From contig CAKOGP040000557.1 in the NCBI GenBank assembly GCA_933822405.4, forward strand, positions 551,601 to 615,600: DNA of 64,000 nt, given 5' to 3'. Positions 1-9,360 of this stretch are shown one piece after another. The notes under the pieces are model-generated. The model was given only the letters and a program-made list of their open reading frames with translations, was not told the DNA's origin and did no database searches. Within the stretch, counting starts at the first letter, position 1; the number at the start of each line of letters is the position of its first letter. The translations under genes and the position numbers were made by a program. Origin of the DNA: Cylindrotheca closterium (Eukaryota > Bacillariophyta > Bacillariophyceae > Bacillariales > Bacillariaceae).

Positions 1-599
1 CAATCATTGACATGGTCGGGCTGTTTAGTCGGAGTAATCAAACAAATCAAAAACTCACTCGGCTCGGCACGGATCGACTGCTGTCAACTGTGGCAGGTAT
101 TCCATAAAATAGATGATGAATATTTGAAAATCGTCGTGTTTTTCATACGACGCCTACGATGACGGCACATTTCCGCTTGGAATAACCAAAGATCGAAGAA
201 CAGACGAATAATATTTGATTTCAAAAAATTTGAAAATAGAGCTGCTAAGCGACCCGGATATGACTGTAGTCGAGGCATTTTTCGTCCGTTTTGGTACCGT
301 TTTTGACAGGAGCTAGCTAGTTGAAATGCATCGTATCATACATTGAACATAGTGCGTGTCATCATTGTTTCCATCGACAACACTTCGATCACGAGCCTCC
401 AACGAGCAACAAGAGCAGTGGAGCAGGACAGCACACGACACTGACCACAACAGACGCTAAATAGCCATGATGCAAAACAGCCAGGAGGCAGAAGCACAAC
501 ATCGTATACATCAGGGGCATCATCAATGAAGACAAGATGAGTTCCAACAAATCTGCATCGGCGCTCGCGATCTGAGTAGGTGCCGATTGATTAGAATGA

Positions 600-1270
600 A
601 GCAATCCAACAATCCACTAGAAAGCGAAAGCAGAGTGGGATTATCTTGCTACTGCACTGCTTAAACGAGATTCGGAATGTTTTGCCTTTTCAATGGTCGG
701 TCAAATCGTTTGCATTCAGTACCGCAGCAAAGAAGACAAGAAGGTATCAATAAATGCGCTGTTACCTGCTTGTCGTGACCTGCTTGATACAGTAGTCTTT
801 GAAGAACAAGCGACTCGAGCCAACAAATCAGCAACAACGTTATGAATTCGGCAAGAAGAATGCTACAATCCACACTGTTTCAAAGCTGATGGAGCGGAGT
901 GTGATTGATCTTGCTACTGTACAGCATAAATGTCTATTCTATGGTCAAAGCATTGTTTGCATTCACTACCGCAGCAAACAAGACATGAAAGATATCGATA
1001 AATGCAACAATCAACATTGTTTGAAAGCAGAAGCGGAGTGGGATTTATCTTGGACCTTCCCGGCTAAAATTGAGGTTCGGATATTTCTGACTTGCCTATT
1101 CTACCGATACGATCACATCATAGTTCAATACAGCAGCAAGCAAGACAAGAGAAGAAAGGTATCGAGCTTGTTGTTCTGATGTAAGTACTTTGTTCAAATC
1201 ACATTGAATGGGAAGACTACTAATCCTGTTAGATGAGATTTGGAATATTTATAAGTTGCCTATTTTACAG
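600..1270. repeat. Decayed tandem repeat, about three and a half units of roughly 145-165 bp
   Basis: Three successive segments (about 600-760, 862-1007 and 1005-1168) share the same order of landmarks: an ACAATC start, a GAGTGGGATT/GAGTGTGATT block followed by ATCTTG, then TTGCATTCA/TTCAATACA, then CCGCAGCAAACAAGAC, then a GGTATC/GATATC block. A partial fourth copy starts near 1195. Units are strongly diverged from each other. I do not recognise the family. Confidence 0.6.
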
Positions 1271-2082
1271 TTGAAGAACCATCCAACCGATAACCGGGTC
1301 GCACATATCAATCCTTTGGTTCACGATTGACTTGTGAACACGGCGTCTGCACTCTCTACATCCTGGGTTGCATTAGTTACATTTTGGAATCAAACTTAAC
1401 TATTTAATCAACTATGTTATCTATAGCATCTCAATGATTGGCTTGCGACGCTTCATTTGTGAGTAAGTCGAGAGTTCGGCAAAGACATGGCAGTAAGATT
1501 GGAATCTACCTGCATCATCTTGCTGCCTCCTTGCCATACTCTCTATGTTAGACGTGCAACAATGTGGTAGTTCGGACACTAGCAAGGGATGAATTCCAAT
1601 GGAACAGCCTCATGCCCGATTGGGGAAACACGAAGCAGCGGCTCCGCAGTATACACTTTTTTCAACCATGGAAAACGAACGGAAATGAGCCTGTGTGAAC
1701 TCATTCATTCAGCCGAGAGTTGTATGCACTGAGTGCCCAGCCAAGATATAAACGGATCTCCTGGCCAACTGTCAGATCCTCAACGAAGCCCCCGAAGTTG
1801 GATCGTTGTGTTGTCCTATGAAGCTGCTCCGCCCAGCTGGCTTCCACTGCTTCCTCGTGCCATGGTTCAGCTTTACTACAGTATGATAGCTCGTTAACGT
1901 ATCTGTAAAATTCCTTGTCTGTAGCATTGGTGAGTTTCTCCGTGACAAACAATATTTTTGATTCGCCTTTTTTGAATTGCAGTAACCTGGATATGGCACC
2001 AGCTCCCGTCACGTACGTACCGTATGTAGAAACTGGTAGACGCAAGCAAATGGTTTTACCAAGATTATGTGATACCTGCCTC

Positions 2083-2153
2083 AACTGTGTACCATACAAG
2101 CAAAAGCGCCTCCCACGCGGCCGAGCAGTTCTACCGTATATCAATATCCTGAC
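2083..2153. repeat. Direct repeat copy 1
   Basis: This segment and 2400-2460 share a nearly identical run that starts CAACTGTGTACCATACAAGC and ends ATATCAATATCCTGAC. The second copy lacks about ten bases in the middle (GAGCAGTTCT in copy 1). The spacing is about 317 bp. It may be part of a short interspersed element, but only two copies are seen here. Confidence 0.7.
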
Positions 2154-2339
2154 CTCCCACCGTACACCTACCACCATCAGTGTTGGTGTTTGTACTAGAC
2201 ATTGATACCTATAGGTGATACTGTAGCTCTCGGGGCTATACGTGGGTACATTGCCACTTCTGTGATTTTCCACAGACCTACATGACATTCCTGACCTTTG
2301 GAAAGGAATTGGGATATTGAGTATTGTATGGGCAGAAGA

Positions 2340-2460
2340 ACACTCAGGGGTAGTCAAGACTCGAACTCGAGACCTCTGGCTATGCGACTGTTAATCGTCA
2401 ACTGTGTACCATACAAGCAAAAGCGCCTCCCACGCGCGGCCCGTATATCAATATCCTGAC
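2340..2460 (-). repeat. Direct repeat copy 2 joined to a tRNA-like relic
   Basis: Read on the minus strand, 2345-2375 forms a plausible T arm (stem TCGAG/CTTGA with the loop TTCGAGT) followed by a CTACCCC acceptor-like tail. Upstream bases resemble a D arm but do not pair. The direct-repeat run at 2400-2460 lies immediately 5' on that strand. This fits a tRNA-derived short interspersed element or a dead tRNA. It is not called as a functional tRNA because no complete cloverleaf forms. Confidence 0.35.
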
Positions 2461-2711
2461 AACTGCCAAGGACGGAGACGCTGTGGTCTCATAAAAGTGA
2501 CAATGAAGACTGTTACACTCCCTGTTGGTGTGCAAGTGCTGTTGCGCGAATTTACCACTGGAAGAGTTTCATTGATTCCAACAGGAATAAGCCTCAGAAA
2601 ATTGTCTACTTCATATCACAAGATTTGACTGGACTGCAGCTAATGATAAGCTGAATCATATCAATGCAACTGATTGTAAGACTCAAGCGTTAGCCGTGTG
2701 TGTAAGCATAG

Positions 2712-3281
2712 TCATAGATCGCCAGTACTTCCTTCATCCTGACCAAGCCGCTTTCGTGCCTTTTTAATATCAAAATCGCTTGCCTCCAATGCTCGCAGTG
2801 ACGCTGTGAATCCCATATTCGGCATTGCTTCAGGGCGCACAGCCCTGATAATCTCCATGGTTTCCTGTAATGACCGTCTTTGTCTCGTCATGATCCATGC
2901 AGCACAAATTGTCACTGATCGACTGACTCCCATGGCACAGTGGACTAGAATTTTGTCGCAATTTTGTTGCTGCAGCGCTTCGTCTATGACACGCAATATG
3001 CCCACTAGCTCACCGGAGAAGAAAATAGAATTGTTCTTATCTTCAAGTTCCCAGACAATATGACGACGGCATCGCTTGGTGTGCTTGGCGTCTTGCAACA
3101 TGAAGTTGGTCATTGACACGAGTTTGTCACTACCAAGGACGGATATCACAGTCCATGAACTGCTCTCCTGATTGGACAGGTGCTTCAAGGACGCCAAGGA
3201 ACCAAGCCAAAGCTTGGGAAGGATTTCAACTGGTTGCCCTCGTGATGATGGCCTGTTCGTTGTCGCTTTGTCTATTGCCAT
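2712..3281 (-). CDS. Small dual-specificity protein phosphatase
   Basis: Single exon, 189 residues. The signature HCxxGxSRS is intact (HCAMGVSRS) with catalytic Cys115 and phosphate-binding Arg121. Asp81, about 34 residues upstream in the stretch WELED, is the likely general acid. A PEAMPNMGF segment matches the asparagine-containing loop that follows in this family. It should dephosphorylate phospho-Ser/Thr/Tyr on proteins, and the substrate is unknown. I chose the ATG at 3281 because the phosphatase domain starts soon after it. An in-frame ATG at 3455 would add 58 residues with a hydrophobic stretch and no family support. No regulatory domain is visible besides a basic tail. Confidence 0.85.
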   Translation of the reverse strand: MAIDKATTNRPSSRGQPVEILPKLWLGSLASLKHLSNQESSSWTVISVLGSDKLVSMTNFMLQDAKHTKRCRRHIVWELEDKNNSIFFSGELVGILRVIDEALQQQNCDKILVHCAMGVSRSVTICAAWIMTRQRRSLQETMEIIRAVRPEAMPNMGFTASLRALEASDFDIKKARKRLGQDEGSTGDL

Positions 3282-3944
3282 TTTAAGAGCTGTGTGATTA
3301 TGCACAGGCCGGGATCGGTGGCGGGCACACTTGGTTGAGCGGGTTTGTCGGAATATTCCGACCAAGAGTCTGTACGCCGTCCAAAAGGAAGATGGGAGAA
3401 TAATGACCTCAAGAAGGGAAGTCAAGAGAAGGGATCTCTTGACATCACAACTCATCAACTATATCTCTCTATATGACTTAACTACATATTCATATCGATC
3501 CTACCTGAAATCCATTAGATTCAGACAGGGTTTTGTTCTTTGCGGATTTTGCAGTCGAAGTGCTCATATTATCACTACCGGTACTGTCGCAACTCGACGA
3601 GGAATGAGACTTCGACATCGCAAATCGTTTGGACAGTTCGAGCAAGCCGCCATGACCTCCTGCTCTTCACCACGCCCTTTTCGTTTCAATTTGGCATTGC
3701 TTATCACGCTGCATTGAACCTATCTCTGGCGAGGGGATCATTTCGCAATATGGTTCCTCAACTTAAATTTTTTCCGTGACCATGGACATTCGGACAATTG
3801 ATGAAGATGACACATGAAACAATCTACCGTACAACAAAATAACAACAGTGGGACTAATTTTTTACGTTCCTCCTTGTCCAGGATGGGATTAAAAATTCTG
3901 AAGACTCGACTGACTCATATGACTCCTGCACTATTATGATACTT
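3282..3944. other. Intergenic, no gene seen
   Basis: Contains the possible 5' extension of the phosphatase frame (to 3455) and then A/T-rich sequence. No supported coding region or RNA gene. Confidence 0.5.
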
Positions 3945-5693
3945 ACTTATTTCGTCATTTATTTTGACCTTTTCTTCCGCAGCTCTCGAAAGAACTGAGC
4001 AACCTTTGTCTCTGCTTCTTCAATGTCGCTCTCCACCCATTCCTCAGATCCCGCTTTCTGGAGAAATCGAACACCTTTGTTCCGAAGCATTTGCGCTAGC
4101 TTGATTGCAATGTCTCGTCTGTGCTGTCTCGGAGTACTCTCATATTCGCCTCGACGCTGCTCCAAGAACTCTCGAAATTGGACATTGCCAGGATGCAACT
4201 GTAGCCGATACCCTTTTCCAAACAAAACATCCATCTCGGTCGGTTCGATTGGCCCTGTGACACGATTCATCGGCAGAGCATCATCTGGACCCACTTCAGT
4301 TGATGATGCCCGCATCGAGTCGTGGACTTCCATCCCTAAAGCGTCTATTGCATCACCTCCATCCTTCTCATGAGGCACATGCTGCTTCTGGTTCACGAGA
4401 TCGCTCTCTATCTCCATGTCTTGTGACAAGCCACGAGCGGCCTTGGGTTGGTAGAAGCGAATGCTTTGATTGGTCTCTTTGAGATGCCTGTCAAGCCAGA
4501 CATTCAGAATGTCATTACGAATGTTACCTTCTTCTCCAAACGGTATCGTGGACAAGGGAATACCAAAGCTTTGGAGCTGGTAACGAAGCTCCATGATGGA
4601 CCCATAATGTATTCGAGTTCGCGCACGGCCATCTTGGGGCGTTCCCTTCAGAAATAGACTAACAAGAACGTTGTTCAACGCAAGATGATGTGATTTGGCC
4701 TGTACACAGTAGTGGATTCCAGAGAATCGAACTGGTTCAGAGTCATAGGTTGTTTGGATTTCTTTGAAGAAGCTGAATCCAGGAAGTGTAAAGGGTTCCT
4801 CGGGTAGTGTACTATCGTTGTAGACTACCACGATTCCCTTCCTTTGTACATCCGGGAGGGAGGACATTATATTGTACATAATATAGTGGCGGATGCGAAT
4901 CTGAATAACGAAGCATTGGTCGTTGAGCAAGCATGCATGTCAGTCTTTCGAAACCGAAAGGAGAGTGGAGTACTTACCAGGTTATCAGCTCTACATCGAA
5001 TGAGCATTTTGCCGAACAAATGTAGGATAAGTCTCCCATTTTGATCTCTCCCATCTTGGATGTGGTATAGTCCCGATAGCATCAGCTGCTTGTCCTCCTC
5101 GCTCAGGTCATCCAATGTTATATCACGAGCAACCTTGTCATCACCGAAGTATTTCGCTTTACACTCGAGAAGACTCATCATCTTCCGAACCGCTTCACGA
5201 ACATTGTACAGCTTGGCTCTTAAGAACCTCAGACGAAACGTAGGATCCTCCACGTATGCTCTATTTTGATTGATGGCCATCTCGTAGATTGGATTTCGTT
5301 CCTTCTGCACTGCCTCTTCAAACTCCGCGAGCGATTTCTGAATCATTTCAGGCGTCTCTTGGAGCTCTTCTCCTACACAGTGGAGGTCATCCATTGCCTT
5401 TGACCGCTCCTCCACCGACATTTGGCTCATCTCTGATGCGAGGAATGCTTCGGTTTGCTTCATTGCAGGCTTGCTAGTGATGTCATCGTTGTTGCTACTA
5501 TTCTTCCCAGGCATTTGAAAGTGATTTGGAGCGTTCTTGTCTTCTGTTGCTTGATCATCGTTATTGAAGCATGGCAGACATGCCTGTCTTGCGAAAGGAT
5601 TGTTGGATGGAGAGGATGCCATTGCCCATCGATGAGGATGGTAGAGTTGTGATGATGATTTTATGTACTGTTGGGGTATTTGTGAGAGGAGCC
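3945..5693. repeat. Segmental duplication, copy 1 (1749 bp)
   Basis: This block recurs at 7105-8853 with a constant offset of 3160 bp. I found no difference between the two copies, and their translations are identical over the whole unit, intron included. The left edge lies in ACTTATTTCGTCATTTATTT and the right edge in GTGAGAGGAGCC. That right-edge string also occurs at 6007-6018, which suggests it took part in the rearrangement. Confidence 0.92.
3959..5622 (-). CDS. CRAL-TRIO-like / DUF6824 fusion protein, copy 1
   Basis: Two exons: 4978-5622 and 3959-4900, with a 77 bp phase-0 intron (GTAAGT to TTCAG), giving 528 residues. The N-terminal two thirds resembles the diatom Sec14/CRAL-TRIO-like family: an EERSKAMDDLHCVGEE helical lead, an RLRFLRA segment, GRDQNGRLILH, then QRKGIVVVYND and a PVRFSGIHYC strand. 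Residues about 439-528 match DUF6824, a domain expanded in diatoms: DVLFGKGYR, HPGN, KGVRFLQK and a closing EEWVE...FFRELRKK. CRAL-TRIO proteins bind small lipids, and the role of DUF6824 is unknown. The start at 5622 lies inside the duplicated block and is shared by both copies. The second copy is at 7119-8782. Confidence 0.8.
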
Positions 5694-5770
5694 CGTTTAG
5701 GTCCTAGTGAATTTCGGGGAGTCACAAAACGGTTTTGGAAGGACGAAGTTTCATAATTATGTCTGAGCGC

Positions 5771-5810
5771 TCATCCGCCGAGGTTTCGGTTTACTAACGG
5801 GAATTTCACT
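5771..5810 (+). repeat. 39 bp dispersed motif, copy 1
   Basis: Begins TCATCCGCCGAGGTTTCGG and ends CGGGAATTTCAC. Very similar copies lie at 6122-6161 and, more diverged, at 8946-8984. All three sit upstream of the 5' ends of the duplicated minus-strand CRAL-TRIO/DUF6824 genes, so they could be promoter-associated or simply part of an old repeat. Confidence 0.6.
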
Positions 5811-6289
5811 TCACTGGCACCAGGATCAAATCCCTATTGTAGGTGATATTGGTATGGTACCGTACTCGTAGTTGAAAAGCGTTGGCATATCACTCTCTCT
5901 TTTTTTTTATTTAAAAAAAAGACTTTTTTAACAGACCAAAAGGCTCGATTGGAAGTGTTCGAAACGCCATCATGCTACCATGTACACTGTTGGACTGAGA
6001 CATTCGTGAGAGGAGCCACAAGGAAACGGGCAATTGAATTTAGCACGCACTTGGCATGATGTCCGTGGAATAAATGGTGTAAGATGGTGAGCTTGGACTA
6101 AGGAAACATTCTGGAGCATTTTCATCCGCTGAGGTTTCGGTTTACTTCCGGGAATTTCACATTCAATCAATCCCCGTCACTATTGACAGCCGACTGGCGC
6201 GTGATTTCGTCCGAGGTGAGAGATTCAATGATTCGACGGCAATGTTTTGGACTGCGCATGAAGCGTGCCCACAAAGGACCAGTCTCTGA

Positions 6290-6500
6290 TATCCCGCGAA
6301 TCGGAAATCAGAGACTTGCTTGTAGCCGCTCTTGTATAGATGAAATCTATCTCTACAAGGTCTAACAAGAAGGATGCGGTAAGAGGGAAATAAAGAAATA
6401 TCCTTATATTTCTTGATGCACACTCGTACACGACTTCGATGAACTGATCGGACTTGGTCGCTTAGCAATGCTGATATCGTCGTTCGTCCGACCGGCTTCA
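6290..6500 (+). repeat. Interspersed repeat, copy A
   Basis: Shares ordered blocks with 63769-63970: AGACTTGCTTG, a purine-rich run followed by AAATAAAG/AAATAAAC, TTTCTTGA, then ACACTCGTACACGACTTCGA against ATACTCGCACACAAGTTCGA, then AACTGATCGGACTTGGT and GCAATGCTG. A shorter relative lies at 9088-9200. A small hairpin (arms CTTGTATAGAT and ATCTATCTCTACAAG) lies at about 6329-6360. No coding capacity, so possibly a non-autonomous element. Confidence 0.65.
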
Positions 6501-7104
6501 GCAGGCTTCGTTCTCGATCTTACGTCTACTCCCACGGGTAGCTACGGTACCAGTACAATCCGGTACCTAGTACGTTAGATGGTTTTTATTTCCTTAGGTT
6601 GCGTTGTTTGATGGTGGCGGCGGGTTTTAGTATTTGATTAGACCGACCACCCGACCCACAATCCAGTGGCACAACATGAAATCTTCCTAGATTACTGCCA
6701 TGATCTGGACCTAGCTACTTCGCTGGGGATCAACTGCTAGTCCAACTTCTGTTTTTAACTGTGAACCTAGCTAGTAGCTATAGATCCTCCGTATTTATTA
6801 GTGGATCAACATCGAATATACTTCCAGTCCTTCATGATGGGAAAGTACGAGCAGTCGCTCAACATTAAAGGAAGAGAATTTAGTACAAAGCCTACAGTAC
6901 TGTGCGAATAGTGGTATTGCTAGGGAGTTTGGGAAGTACCCCCATCAAAAGGGGTCTATGGAATCCCTCGTCCTCGGCGAAACAACGCCATCCAATTATC
7001 GTACCTTTCTCCCTCCCCAGGAGAGCAAGTTGATGTTCCTACCGGTGGAACTGGTACTTGGCCGGCATTCTAAGTTCTGAATACCTCCACTACCGTAGAC
7101 TGAT

Positions 7105-8853
7105 ACTTATTTCGTCATTTATTTTGACCTTTTCTTCCGCAGCTCTCGAAAGAACTGAGCAACCTTTGTCTCTGCTTCTTCAATGTCGCTCTCCACCCAT
7201 TCCTCAGATCCCGCTTTCTGGAGAAATCGAACACCTTTGTTCCGAAGCATTTGCGCTAGCTTGATTGCAATGTCTCGTCTGTGCTGTCTCGGAGTACTCT
7301 CATATTCGCCTCGACGCTGCTCCAAGAACTCTCGAAATTGGACATTGCCAGGATGCAACTGTAGCCGATACCCTTTTCCAAACAAAACATCCATCTCGGT
7401 CGGTTCGATTGGCCCTGTGACACGATTCATCGGCAGAGCATCATCTGGACCCACTTCAGTTGATGATGCCCGCATCGAGTCGTGGACTTCCATCCCTAAA
7501 GCGTCTATTGCATCACCTCCATCCTTCTCATGAGGCACATGCTGCTTCTGGTTCACGAGATCGCTCTCTATCTCCATGTCTTGTGACAAGCCACGAGCGG
7601 CCTTGGGTTGGTAGAAGCGAATGCTTTGATTGGTCTCTTTGAGATGCCTGTCAAGCCAGACATTCAGAATGTCATTACGAATGTTACCTTCTTCTCCAAA
7701 CGGTATCGTGGACAAGGGAATACCAAAGCTTTGGAGCTGGTAACGAAGCTCCATGATGGACCCATAATGTATTCGAGTTCGCGCACGGCCATCTTGGGGC
7801 GTTCCCTTCAGAAATAGACTAACAAGAACGTTGTTCAACGCAAGATGATGTGATTTGGCCTGTACACAGTAGTGGATTCCAGAGAATCGAACTGGTTCAG
7901 AGTCATAGGTTGTTTGGATTTCTTTGAAGAAGCTGAATCCAGGAAGTGTAAAGGGTTCCTCGGGTAGTGTACTATCGTTGTAGACTACCACGATTCCCTT
8001 CCTTTGTACATCCGGGAGGGAGGACATTATATTGTACATAATATAGTGGCGGATGCGAATCTGAATAACGAAGCATTGGTCGTTGAGCAAGCATGCATGT
8101 CAGTCTTTCGAAACCGAAAGGAGAGTGGAGTACTTACCAGGTTATCAGCTCTACATCGAATGAGCATTTTGCCGAACAAATGTAGGATAAGTCTCCCATT
8201 TTGATCTCTCCCATCTTGGATGTGGTATAGTCCCGATAGCATCAGCTGCTTGTCCTCCTCGCTCAGGTCATCCAATGTTATATCACGAGCAACCTTGTCA
8301 TCACCGAAGTATTTCGCTTTACACTCGAGAAGACTCATCATCTTCCGAACCGCTTCACGAACATTGTACAGCTTGGCTCTTAAGAACCTCAGACGAAACG
8401 TAGGATCCTCCACGTATGCTCTATTTTGATTGATGGCCATCTCGTAGATTGGATTTCGTTCCTTCTGCACTGCCTCTTCAAACTCCGCGAGCGATTTCTG
8501 AATCATTTCAGGCGTCTCTTGGAGCTCTTCTCCTACACAGTGGAGGTCATCCATTGCCTTTGACCGCTCCTCCACCGACATTTGGCTCATCTCTGATGCG
8601 AGGAATGCTTCGGTTTGCTTCATTGCAGGCTTGCTAGTGATGTCATCGTTGTTGCTACTATTCTTCCCAGGCATTTGAAAGTGATTTGGAGCGTTCTTGT
8701 CTTCTGTTGCTTGATCATCGTTATTGAAGCATGGCAGACATGCCTGTCTTGCGAAAGGATTGTTGGATGGAGAGGATGCCATTGCCCATCGATGAGGATG
8801 GTAGAGTTGTGATGATGATTTTATGTACTGTTGGGGTATTTGTGAGAGGAGCC
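7105..8853. repeat. Segmental duplication, copy 2 (1749 bp)
   Basis: Second copy of the block at 3945-5693, apparently without substitutions. The downstream flank (8854 on) continues GCAAAACGGGCTATTGAATG, which resembles 6019-6040 and not the bases directly after copy 1. The duplicate is therefore joined to the older flank, and copy 1 is followed by about 313 bp of extra sequence. Confidence 0.92.
7119..8782 (-). CDS. CRAL-TRIO-like / DUF6824 fusion protein, copy 2
   Basis: Exons 8138-8782 and 7119-8060 with the same 77 bp intron (8061-8137), giving a predicted 528-residue product identical to the copy at 3959-5622. The upstream frame stays open to 8857 in this copy only, because it runs past the duplication edge. 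I therefore keep the shared ATG at 8782. Lack of divergence, even in the intron, means either a very young duplication, ongoing gene conversion, or an assembly artefact. See the copy-1 entry for domains. Confidence 0.78.
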
Positions 8854-9360
8854 GCAAAACGGGCTATTGAATGTAGCAAGCAATTAGCAAAATGTACGTG
8901 TAATTATTGGCGTATGATGGTGAGCTTGGACTAAGGAAGGCATTTTCATCCACGGAGCTTCGGTTTACTTACGGGTAATCTGACAATTCAATCATATGGT
9001 TTCCCGTCACTACTGTCGAAGACCGACTGGCGCCTTCCGCCTGGTTTCGATTTATTCGACTAGGGAGGATAGATCAACCGAAACACCAGATATCCCGCTA
9101 GAGCGGGAAAGAGACTTGCAGTACCATTTTAAAATCTCGTTTCGATAAAAGGAACTACTCCGAACGAAGGCAGAATTTCTTGATGCTTTTGATCAATGCC
9201 AAATTGTCGATGAAAATCTTGTTTCCTCCCAAAATACAGTGATGGTGGCGGGCTATTTGGTAACATGCGATGATGATTCGTCGGTATTTGAATCATTGGT
9301 TGACCATCGCATAGCCCAGCACGAAGAGCACCACAAAAGAAATCTTCGCATGCCTACTTA
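8854..9360. other. Intergenic with degenerate repeats
   Basis: Holds the third 39 bp motif (8946-8984), a block CCCGTCACTACTG...CCGACTGGCGCC (9004-9034) matching 6174-6200, and a partial interspersed-repeat copy (9088-9200). No gene seen. Confidence 0.55.

Larger units (their letters stand above)
1..2711. other. Gene-poor left end, no convincing gene
   Basis: I see no reading frame here with recognisable protein similarity or coherent exon structure. The longest minus-strand frame (1701-2357) crosses a direct repeat and a tRNA-like relic and has no family resemblance, so I do not call it a gene. The stretch contains a decayed tandem array (about 600-1270) and a roughly 65 bp direct repeat (2083-2153 and 2400-2460), annotated separately. 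It looks like degenerating repetitive DNA at the edge of a gene-rich region. Confidence 0.6.
5694..7104. other. Intergenic spacer between the duplicated genes
   Basis: No gene seen in 1.4 kb. It holds two copies of a roughly 39 bp motif (5771-5810 and 6122-6161), a poly-T/poly-A pair near 5900-5925, a copy of an interspersed repeat (6290-6500) and several short inverted runs of GGTACC type near 6546-6575. The part from 6007 to about 6200 is a diverged relative of 8842-9040, so the spacer downstream of both gene copies descends from one ancestral flank. Confidence 0.6.

Noticed and set aside
799..1179. 126-codon plus-strand open frame
   Set aside because: Lies entirely inside the decayed tandem repeat and lacks recognisable protein features.
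1701..2357. 218-codon minus-strand open frame
   Set aside because: No family resemblance, unusual composition, and it runs through a direct repeat and tRNA-like relic.
2340..2420. Functional tRNA gene on the minus strand
   Set aside because: Only the T arm pairs well. The D stem and acceptor stem do not form, so it is at most a relic.
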